DNA of 22,746 nucleotides. Source: ZLKRG08 sp964565165 (GTDB lineage Bacteria; Actinomycetota; Actinomycetes; Nanopelagicales; Nanopelagicaceae). How positions within the stretch are numbered: the first letter of the stretch is position 1; the number at the start of each line of letters is the position of its first letter. The DNA is taken from the NCBI GenBank assembly GCA_964565165.1, contig CAZMDJ010000009.1, forward strand, positions 1-22,746. Direction: 5' to 3'. Of this stretch, positions 8,478 to 14,790 are shown piece after piece. The notes beneath the pieces were generated by a model. It saw only the letters and a list, made by a program, of their open reading frames with translations, searched no databases and was not told the DNA's origin. The translations under genes were made by a program, and so were the position numbers.

Positions 8478-9095
8478 CCAAGACGCAAATCCGACACCTA
8501 CCACCATGGTGAATTAAAACTTTCGGCCGTTAGCGTCGGATTAAAATTGATTCAAAATAATGGGGTACATGCACTCGGAATTAGAAAAGTAGCTGAGCGC
8601 TTGAGCGTTTCTCCAGCCGCGCTCTACCGCCACTTTGAAGATATTGAAGAATTAAAAATAGAAATTTCCACAGAAGTTTCAAAACAACTGGCAGACCGCA
8701 TGGCAAGCAGAAGAGATAAAGTTTCTAAGAAGTCTGACAAAAGAGAATTTGCAATTGCAAGATTTAGGGCGATTGGCGATGCTTATTTGGATTATGCAAA
8801 AGAAGAACCCAAACTTTTTGAAATAGCTTTTTATTGTCTAGCAAAACCAGAATTGTTGGATCCTCAGAATATCGACGATCAAAGTTGGTCGATTCTGGTA
8901 GAAGGTATGAATGAATTAGTTGATGTGGGATTACTTGAAGAAATCAAATTCGACGAATTCAGTAAATTTGCCTGGAGCTCTGTGCACGGATTGGCGACTT
9001 TAGTTTCACAGGGTTTTATTCGTGAAGATGAGTTCAATAAATACAAGAAAGCAGTACTTGGTGGAGTTGCAGCTTCTATGTCGAAGAAGAAGTAG
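8469..9095 (+). CDS. TetR-family transcriptional regulator
   Basis: 208 residues. The N-terminal helix-turn-helix is clear: GVHALGIRKVAERLSVSPAALYRHF (about residues 32-56) has the ALYRHF end of the recognition helix typical of TetR proteins. The rest (residues 60-205) is an all-helical ligand-binding and dimerisation domain with FARxxAxxxAYLDYAKEEP-like beginning, similar to the TetR_C_33/WHG group (inference). It is divergent from the MMPL gene with 47 bases between the start codons; such a layout usually means the regulator represses the exporter and itself and is released by the exporter's substrate. Ligand unknown. A small gene follows 13 bases after its stop. Confidence 0.9.
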   Translation: MLTPRRKSDTYHHGELKLSAVSVGLKLIQNNGVHALGIRKVAERLSVSPAALYRHFEDIEELKIEISTEVSKQLADRMASRRDKVSKKSDKREFAIARFRAIGDAYLDYAKEEPKLFEIAFYCLAKPELLDPQNIDDQSWSILVEGMNELVDVGLLEEIKFDEFSKFAWSSVHGLATLVSQGFIREDEFNKYKKAVLGGVAASMSKKK

Positions 9096-9096
9096 T

Positions 9097-9102
9097 TAGA
9101 AT
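9097..9102 (+). promoter_or_regulatory. -10 element TAGAAT of the small gene (leaderless)
   Basis: TAGAAT followed by exactly six bases and ATG at 9109, the same arrangement as before metG and glmU in this window. The spacing would put the first transcribed base on or next to the A of ATG, so no ribosome binding site is expected, and none is present. Confidence 0.55.
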
Positions 9103-9108
9103 TTGAAT

Positions 9109-9222
9109 ATGAGCAGTCTCTGGCCTGAAGTTACATCTGATGAAATTGATCCAGATGAAGCTTCAGAGCGCGCTAAGCGTGATGCCGAAATTAAAGGCGA
9201 TGTTCCGCCTCATCACGGTTAA
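9109..9222 (+). CDS. Small acidic protein, 37 residues
   Basis: MSSLWPEVTSDEIDPDEASE is the first half; it continues with a charged helix (RAKRDAEIKG) and ends in DVPPHHG. It is too small for usual gene callers. Support: ATG sits six bases after a TAGAAT box, the composition is that of a protein (no rare run), and its stop shares the TTAA of the FmdB stop on the other strand. I do not recognise a function. The charged stretch and the Pro-Pro-His-His-Gly end resemble short actinobacterial proteins I recall only vaguely. It is probably soluble; the two His might bind a metal, which is speculation. Confidence 0.6.
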   Translation: MSSLWPEVTSDEIDPDEASERAKRDAEIKGDVPPHHG

Positions 9223-9410
9223 TCAGATTTCTTTGGCGCTGAGTCTGTCTTATAGAAACCAGAGCCTTTAAATACAACTCCGACCGCGGAATAAATCTTC
9301 TTGACCTCTGAATTGCAATCTGGGCAATGCTTAATTGGATCATCAGAGAAAGACTGAATCTGCTCAAATTGATGCCCACACGAGGTGCACTCGTATTGGT
9401 ACGTTGGCAT
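9219..9410 (-). CDS. FmdB-family zinc ribbon protein
   Basis: 63 residues beginning MPTYQYECTSCGHQFE, the classic FmdB start. Two CxxC knuckles, C8/C11 and C29/C32, would hold one zinc ion. The ribosome binding site AGGAG stands seven bases before ATG. In M. tuberculosis the neighbour of 5-FCL, Rv0991c, is a longer member shown to be a redox-regulated chaperone; the protein here lacks a long disordered tail, with only about 20 polar residues after the ribbon. Position next to the actinobacterial conserved block agrees with it being the same gene lineage. Its stop overlaps the small gene's stop by four bases. Confidence 0.92.
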   Translation of the reverse strand: MPTYQYECTSCGHQFEQIQSFSDDPIKHCPDCNSEVKKIYSAVGVVFKGSGFYKTDSAPKKSD

Positions 9411-9507
9411 TTTGGCACTCCTGCGACGAAAGTTATTAAAAACGCTAGTTTGCTACTAGAAGTAAAGTGTAGAGAAGTGAGACTATTACCGCGAATTGGA
9501 GGCGTAA

Positions 9508-10026
9508 ATGCGTTTGGTTAGAGCTTTCTTAGCAGGTCTATTTGCGACGGTAATAATGGTCTCGCCAGCAATGGCTAACTCTTTAACCGGCACCTCACCA
9601 ATTAGTGGAGCAATTCTTTCAATTGCACCTAGTTCGGTCACGCTAACTACTGAAGCTCCTCTTGCTGCCATGGGCAGTGAAATCAAAGTCACCGATCCAA
9701 AAGGCAATCGCGTGGATGACGGTGCTTTAACAATTGATACCAATAGCGCAGTAATCGGATTACTTGCTTTAACTGAAAAGGGTATCTACAAAGTTGAATA
9801 ATCTTTGATTACGGATAACGATGTTCCTTTAAAAGTTAAATATACATTTACATATAACGCGCCAGATAAAATTACTACTCCAAAACCAACTAAAACCAAA
9901 GATGCAGCGGTTCAGAGTTCAAGTAGCTTCGGTACAACCATCTTTGTTCTTTTAGTTGGCTTAGCAGCTTTGATCGTTGGTTTCGCACTTGTGATGTACG
10001 GTAGAAAGCTTTACAACGAGCGTTAA
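9508..10026 (+). pseudogene. copC: CopC-like copper-domain protein with signal peptide and C-terminal anchor, one internal stop
   Basis: ATG at 9508 follows GGAGG with a good distance. Residues 1-23 are a signal peptide ending SPAMA. The CopC beta-barrel pattern follows: LTGTSPISGAILSIAPSSVT, then KVTDPKGNRV, then GIYKVE. A TAA at 9799-9801 (codon 98) replaces the residue that is aromatic in the family (YxVxW/Y), and the frame goes on as SLITDNDVPLKVKYTFTYNAP, a Pro/Thr/Lys linker and a membrane helix near residues 142-165 ending YGRKLYNER. So one 172-residue gene with one substitution is the simplest reading. Neither His ligand of the usual Cu(II) site is present: the mature start is NSL rather than His, and DGHP is DNDVP. 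The downstream CopD-CtaG gene starts one base after it. Confidence 0.8.
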
Positions 10027-10027
10027 A

Positions 10028-11848
10028 TTGTTAGAAATAATCTTAACTGCAAGTAAATTTACCTATCTATTTAGCGCGACCTTAACAGTCGGTTTCTTAC
10101 TTGCCCTTATCTTCTTTGCGAACAATAAGCACGGGGTAATTCGAAGCGAACATTTAACAATTCGAAATAAAGTTTCGATTTCAGCGTGGATTTGGGCTGG
10201 TTCTTCAGCTCTGTTTAGAGTGGCAACTTTGGCATCGGTATTGGATGTTCAATTTAGCAGCGCTCTTGATATAACGATGCTTCGCTCATTTGTAACTCAA
10301 ATTAGTTTAGGCAAGTTTTTAGCAATCCAATTTATTGGCGCAGTAATTGTCGCGCTTTGGGCACGTGCGCTTCGCCAAGTTTCATACGCTTCAATAGTTC
10401 TAGTTATTGCGCTACTGGCGATTGCAGCACCAATTTTCCAGAGCCACTCTTCATCTGGCGGTTCACACTTAATGGCAATCGGAACTTTGATGGTTCACGT
10501 TTTTGCGCTAACGCTTTGGGTTGGTGTCCTTGCCTCCATTGTTCTAACCAAAGAGTTAGATAAGAAGTTGGCTTTAAATCGCTTTAGCCAATTGGCTTTA
10601 TGGGCAGCGCTCTCAGTAGTAATAAGTGGCGCGGTTAATGCCTGGATCCGTATGAATTTTTCAGGTTCATGGCAAGGTGCCTATGCCGTATTGATTACGG
10701 AGAAGATCGTATTAACTGTAATTCTTTTAGGTTTTGCAGCGGTAGCACGCAAGTCTTTAGCTGGAAATATTAAGACTTTGATTGCCATTGAAGTCGCAGT
10801 AATGACATTAACAATTTTTATCGGAACACTTTTAAGTCAGAGTAATCCACCGATTAGACCTGGCGCCATTGATCCGATTGAGTCTTTGGTCGGACTTAAA
10901 TTTCCAGGATCCCCAACTCTTCATAAGTGGATCTTTGAATATCAACCCGATGCGTTAACTTTCGCGCTAATTCTTCTAGGCGGTCTTCTTTATTTCAAAG
11001 GCGTACGTGTTTTACATAAGCGCGGAGATAAATGGCCCGTAGGTAGAACGGTTTCATTTGTAATCGGTTTATTAGTTGTTAACTATGCGGTTAACGGTGC
11101 AATAGGTGTTTACGCGCACTTTGGCTTCTCGTATCACATGATCGAACATATGATTTTAGGAATGATTGCACCAATTGCATTGGTGTTAGGCGCTCCCATC
11201 ACCTTGGCACTTCGTACCTTGCCGATGGGTCGAGATAGTGAAGAAGAGGGCGTTAGAAACATTCTGGTTCGTTTTCTACATTCTAAATATGCAAAGTTCA
11301 TGACAAATCCCGTAGTTGCGCTACTAATTTTTGATGGTTCGCTCTTTGTTCTTTACTTCACTGGACTCTTCGGCACGTTAATGGGTAGCCACCTGGGCCA
11401 TCTATTTATGAATCTTCATTTCTTATTAGCAGGCGCGCTCTTCTTCCATGTGATTGTTGGCGTAGATCCAAATCCAAATAGACCACCAAATGTGGTGCGA
11501 ATGGTAATTCTCTTTGCGGCGATGAGTATTCATGCATTCTTCTCAATTGCGCTGATGTCAGCGACTACTTTGATGGATGGCGGTTATTACACATCAATTG
11601 GTAATCCGATGCAGTTAAATCTTCTTGAGAATCAATACACAGGTGGATCAATAGGTTGGGCAATGGGAGAGTTCCCAATTTTGATTGCGCTAACTGCAGC
11701 ATTTATCCAATGGATGCGAGAAGATAAAAAAGAGACCGAACGAATTGATCGTAACGCGGCTCGTGCAAGCGCAATGGGAGAGAACGACGATCTTGCGCAG
11801 TACAACCAGTATTTAGCTCAGCTGGCTCGACGTGACAAGAATGAGTAA
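10028..11848 (+). CDS. CopD-CtaG fusion: copper import / cytochrome oxidase assembly membrane protein
   Basis: 606 residues, start TTG at 10028 just after the CopC-like stop. Residues 1-270 form a CopD-type membrane domain: LMVHVFALTLWVGVLAS (His157) and the segment GAVNAWIRM are typical. Residues about 300-560 are a caa3-type CtaG domain with YHMIEHMILGMIAPIALVLG (His370, His374), then SHLGHLFMNLHFLLAG (His455, His458, His464) and FFHVIVGVDPNP (His474). The C-terminal 40 residues are charged and cytoplasmic. The combination is common in actinobacteria and is thought to carry copper across the membrane and deliver it to the Cu site of the haem-copper oxidase. It probably forms one unit with the CopC-like gene; the DMT transporter gene overlaps its 3' end by eight bases. 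Confidence 0.9.
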   Translation: MLEIILTASKFTYLFSATLTVGFLLALIFFANNKHGVIRSEHLTIRNKVSISAWIWAGSSALFRVATLASVLDVQFSSALDITMLRSFVTQISLGKFLAIQFIGAVIVALWARALRQVSYASIVLVIALLAIAAPIFQSHSSSGGSHLMAIGTLMVHVFALTLWVGVLASIVLTKELDKKLALNRFSQLALWAALSVVISGAVNAWIRMNFSGSWQGAYAVLITEKIVLTVILLGFAAVARKSLAGNIKTLIAIEVAVMTLTIFIGTLLSQSNPPIRPGAIDPIESLVGLKFPGSPTLHKWIFEYQPDALTFALILLGGLLYFKGVRVLHKRGDKWPVGRTVSFVIGLLVVNYAVNGAIGVYAHFGFSYHMIEHMILGMIAPIALVLGAPITLALRTLPMGRDSEEEGVRNILVRFLHSKYAKFMTNPVVALLIFDGSLFVLYFTGLFGTLMGSHLGHLFMNLHFLLAGALFFHVIVGVDPNPNRPPNVVRMVILFAAMSIHAFFSIALMSATTLMDGGYYTSIGNPMQLNLLENQYTGGSIGWAMGEFPILIALTAAFIQWMREDKKETERIDRNAARASAMGENDDLAQYNQYLAQLARRDKNE

Positions 11849-12710
11849 TTACCTATTACTTATTGCGGCAATGATCTCGTGGGGTTTATCTAACCCACTT
11901 GCAGATTTGGCAGTAAGCGGCTTATCTGCGCCGGCACAGACACTTCTAGAAATTGGTTCTGGCTTTGCGGTAATTGCGCTCTTCTATATTTTCAGACCTA
12001 AAAGATTTCGCAACGGTACATATCAAGATGTTTCATGGAAGTTCGCAGCTTTTCTTGGTGCAGTACAACCAGGTTTCGCTTGGTTAATGGGAAATTATGG
12101 TTACACAGTTGCAACAGCAAGTACCGGTGTCATTCTTTTAAACATGGAATCGCTCTTTACGGTCTTCTGGGCCGCGCTCTGGTTAAAAGATCGCATCGCA
12201 CATCACGAAATCATTGCAGTAGTACTTGGAATTATCGGCGCAACCCTTGGCAGCTTTGATAAATCAGGTATCTCATTAACTATTGGATTAGGTGCACTCT
12301 GCTTCTTAGGTTCTTCAATTTTCTGCGGTCTAAATGCAGTAGCCGTTAAGAAACTCGGCACTTCGATAAATCCAATTACATTGGCTTATAGGCAGGCGCT
12401 CTTCTCAACAATTTATGCGCTTTCATGGTGGTTGATTTTCGACCGAGGACATTTCGCAGGACGCGAAACGGAGATTTATGTTGCTGGTGCTTTATCGGGC
12501 GTGTTAGGCGTTGCGCTTCCGATTATCGCTTTTAATTACGCTGCCGCAAGAGTTAAGAGCACTCATGTAGCGGTGCTATTTAATATCGTTCCATTAGTTG
12601 GAGTTATCGGCGCGATTGTTCTTGGTAGAGGTGCACCAACTTGGATTCAATTAATAGGTGGATTATTTGTTCTTGCAAGTATGCGAATATTAAATACGTC
12701 TAAAGCCTGA
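11841..12710 (+). CDS. EamA/DMT-family transporter
   Basis: 289 residues from ATG 11841 (a GTG at 11832 is also in frame); the start overlaps the CtaG gene by eight bases. About ten hydrophobic segments in two halves, each starting with the EamA pattern: SWGLSNPLADLA near residue 15 and a second copy around residues 145-170 (FCGLNAVAVKKLG), with ESLFTVFWAALWLKDRI and VPLVGVIGAIVLGRG as the usual ends of the halves. Members export amino acids, nucleotides or other metabolites; the substrate cannot be read from sequence. It lies in the copper unit by position only. Its end overlaps the 5-FCL gene on the other strand by 21 bases. Confidence 0.9.
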   Translation: MSNYLLLIAAMISWGLSNPLADLAVSGLSAPAQTLLEIGSGFAVIALFYIFRPKRFRNGTYQDVSWKFAAFLGAVQPGFAWLMGNYGYTVATASTGVILLNMESLFTVFWAALWLKDRIAHHEIIAVVLGIIGATLGSFDKSGISLTIGLGALCFLGSSIFCGLNAVAVKKLGTSINPITLAYRQALFSTIYALSWWLIFDRGHFAGRETEIYVAGALSGVLGVALPIIAFNYAAARVKSTHVAVLFNIVPLVGVIGAIVLGRGAPTWIQLIGGLFVLASMRILNTSKA

Positions 12711-13205
12711 TTCGGTTGCAATAGCTTCAACCTTTTCGTCAAACCATTCGGTTGGCAACTTCTTTACGAATTCACGATCATGAATAATTCCAATGCGGAA
12801 TGCAGGAGTCCCAATCAAGAATTGATCGTAATATCCGCCGCCTTGGCCCAATCGATAACCATCTTTATCGATTGCAGTTGCCGGCACTAAGCAGACTTGA
12901 ATCTCTCCGATAAAAATATTTCCAGCAGGTTCGTGAAATTTCCCGTTCTGAACCAATTGCCCTTCGTACTTTGCAAAATCCATCTTCCTATTGACGATTC
13001 TTGGTAGCAGTACAGTTTTACCCGCAGCTACCAACGCATCATTTAAGGAAATTAAATTTGGTTCTCCGGCCATTGGGTAATAGCTAGTAATTACCTTTGC
13101 AATTCTAACCTCAGGGATATCAAGTAAAAATAAATAATCGGCATGGCCAGGATTTTCTCGACGTAATTGACGGAACTTTGCACGAAGTGATGCTTTGTCG
13201 CTCAT
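12690..13205 (-). CDS. 5-formyltetrahydrofolate cyclo-ligase
   Basis: 171 residues from ATG at 13205 (GTG codons at 13211 and 13214 are alternatives). The family pattern is complete: start ASLRAKFRQLRRENPGHA, SYYPMAGEPNL, VLLPRIV, PATAIDKDGYRLGQGGGYYDQFL (ATP and substrate loop) and KLPTEWFDEKV near the end. The enzyme converts 5-formyl-THF to 5,10-methenyl-THF with ATP, returning folate to the one-carbon pool. In other actinobacteria galU usually separates this gene from moeA/glp; here they are divergent and adjacent with 63 bases between them. Confidence 0.92.
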   Translation of the reverse strand: MSDKASLRAKFRQLRRENPGHADYLFLLDIPEVRIAKVITSYYPMAGEPNLISLNDALVAAGKTVLLPRIVNRKMDFAKYEGQLVQNGKFHEPAGNIFIGEIQVCLVPATAIDKDGYRLGQGGGYYDQFLIGTPAFRIGIIHDREFVKKLPTEWFDEKVEAIATESGFRRI

Positions 13206-13241
13206 CGCCACCACGCCCTTTCTGTCGGCCTCTCCAAAATT

Positions 13242-13265
13242 TATCTAGCTATAAAGTAAGGTGGG
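13242..13265 (+). promoter_or_regulatory. Candidate promoter and ribosome binding site of the glp operon
   Basis: Within the 63-base divergent space, TATCTA (13242-13247) and TATAAA (13250-13255) are -10-like; AAGGTGGG follows four bases before ATG at 13269 and resembles a Shine-Dalgarno sequence. If TATCTA is used, a leader of about 15 bases carrying this site results. No clear -35 box. Confidence 0.35.
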
Positions 13266-13268
13266 ATT

Positions 13269-14174
13269 ATGTTAGAACGAATGCGCGTAGATGAGTTCCT
13301 AACCGCGCTACTTTCTACAGTGCAACCGCTTGCACCATTAGATCTTCCACTTCTTGATGCCCACGGAGCGACTCTTGCTGAAGATGTTTTTGCCGGTGAG
13401 CGTTTGGTCTTAAAGAGTGGTTCACCAATTCGTTCAACCACAATTGGACTGGCTGCATCAATCGGCCGTGGACATTTACCAAGCCGCCCACAGCCACGCG
13501 TAGTAATCATCTCTGCAGGTCCAGATTTAATCGAACCTGGTAATCCAATTACCGGCAGCGAAGAGTACGAAACCAATTCATGGCAGCTAACCACAATTGT
13601 TCGCGAAATTGGCGGAGTAGGTTTCCGAGTTCATTCGATTCCAGATGATGAAGAGCAGCTAAAAGATGTAGTTGAAGATCAATTGGTACGCGCTGACTTA
13701 ATTGTTGTAAGCGGCGAGCGAAATGATGATTCATTCGATTTAATTACCAGAGCGCTTTCACAACTCGGTGAAGTCAAAGTCGTAGATCTTGAATTAGAGA
13801 ATTCTGGGCGCTTTAACTACGGTGCAATCGGTCCAGATAAGATTCCAGTAATCACGTTGCCCGGAGATCCAATCGCCGCATATGTTGCGATGCAGCTCTT
13901 TGTTCGACCAATGATTCGCACGATGCTTGGAGCTAAAGAGGTTTACTGCCCTTCAGTTAAGGCGCGACTTGAAAAAGATTTCAACGGTTCAAATGTGGGC
14001 CGAAATTATCTTCTGGCTCAATTAAGCGAAGATAACTCTTCAGTTTCTATATTTAATGAACAAGAGGATTTTGTAAGCCTCGCTGCTGCTAATTCACTAG
14101 TCTCAGTAAATGTCGGTGATGGACTTAAAGCTGGTGATTCTGTAACTACGGTCATCCTTCCCAGAATTAAATAA
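13269..14174 (+). CDS. glp: MoeA/gephyrin-like protein lacking domain II; probable Glp divisome protein
   Basis: 301 residues, whereas MoeA has about 400. The N-terminal helix region (VDEFLTALLSTVQPL to LAEDVFA, residue 43) is followed at once by SGSPIRSTTIGLAASIGRG, the part that leads into the MoaB-like domain. The whole domain II, with the SAMDGYA motif and the TGAPLP segment, is absent. The MoaB-like domain is present but its active-site motifs have changed: TGDEL is AGPDL, SGGVSVGD is SGERNDDS, PGNP is PGDP; it ends with VRPMIRTMLG. A C-terminal beta domain follows (232-301). Such proteins cannot be normal molybdenum insertases. In Corynebacterium the gephyrin-like Glp binds FtsZ and works with membrane receptor GlpR; the gene two places downstream is GlpR/SepX-like, so I call this a reduced Glp. 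Good ribosome binding site AAGGTGG. Confidence 0.8.
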   Translation: MLERMRVDEFLTALLSTVQPLAPLDLPLLDAHGATLAEDVFAGERLVLKSGSPIRSTTIGLAASIGRGHLPSRPQPRVVIISAGPDLIEPGNPITGSEEYETNSWQLTTIVREIGGVGFRVHSIPDDEEQLKDVVEDQLVRADLIVVSGERNDDSFDLITRALSQLGEVKVVDLELENSGRFNYGAIGPDKIPVITLPGDPIAAYVAMQLFVRPMIRTMLGAKEVYCPSVKARLEKDFNGSNVGRNYLLAQLSEDNSSVSIFNEQEDFVSLAAANSLVSVNVGDGLKAGDSVTTVILPRIK

Positions 14175-14183
14175 TCGATTCAG

Positions 14184-14741
14184 ATGATTGAGTTAACAAA
14201 CGGCGAAATCACTTTGCGTCCGTTTGCATATGGCGATAAGAAGCAATGGCGCAGAGTTCGAGCGTTAAATCGAGATTGGCTCGAACAGTGGGAAGCTACA
14301 GTTCCACGTACCTCTGAGAAAGATCGATTAAAGAGCGCGATTAGCTTTAATAAGATGGTTAAGAGTTATCGCAAAGAGGCGCGTGCCGGTCGATCGTTCT
14401 CATTCGGAATCTTTAAGGGGCCGAATCTAATTGGGCAGATAAACCTTGGCGGAGTTATCTATGGAGCGATGCGAGGTGCCCATATTGGATATTGGATTGA
14501 CCGCAATTTCGCTAACCGCGGCTATATGACCGCTGCGGTAAATATGGTTACAGATTTTGCATTTAACGAATTAGAGCTCCATAGGATTGAGATAAATATT
14601 CGCCCTGAGAATGAGCCATCTATCCGAGTAGCTGAGAAATGTGGCTATTTATATGAAGGTTTACGTCCTCGGTACTTACATATCGATGGCGCATGGCGTG
14701 ACCATCACTGTTTCGTCCGCGAAAATATTGCTATCAAGTAG
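14184..14741 (+). CDS. RimJ/RimL-like GNAT N-acetyltransferase
   Basis: 185 residues. It begins with ITLRPFAYGDKKQW, the usual start of RimJ-like enzymes, and contains the acetyl-CoA loop RNFANRGYMTAAV (motif A, residues 107-119) and HRIEINIRPENEPSIRVAEKCGY (133-155), the second conserved half. It ends in the typical HHCFVRENI. These enzymes acetylate N-termini of ribosomal or other proteins. Ten bases after the Glp-like gene and 49 before the GlpR/SepX-like gene; this order is conserved in actinobacteria, which suggests, without proof, that it acts on a division or ribosomal protein. Confidence 0.9.
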   Translation: MIELTNGEITLRPFAYGDKKQWRRVRALNRDWLEQWEATVPRTSEKDRLKSAISFNKMVKSYRKEARAGRSFSFGIFKGPNLIGQINLGGVIYGAMRGAHIGYWIDRNFANRGYMTAAVNMVTDFAFNELELHRIEINIRPENEPSIRVAEKCGYLYEGLRPRYLHIDGAWRDHHCFVRENIAIK

Positions 14742-14790
14742 GGTGTAAATACCCGAAATCGGACATCACAAATACTAACCTTTGGCCATC

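Noticed and set aside
9191..9418. A 75-residue frame opposite and around fmdB
   Set aside because: It is a shadow of the clear FmdB zinc-ribbon frame and resembles nothing.
14742..14755. Small inverted repeat GGGTGTAAATACCC after the acetyltransferase gene as a terminator
   Set aside because: Stem is at most six pairs with a two-base loop and no T run, so it is not a plausible terminator.
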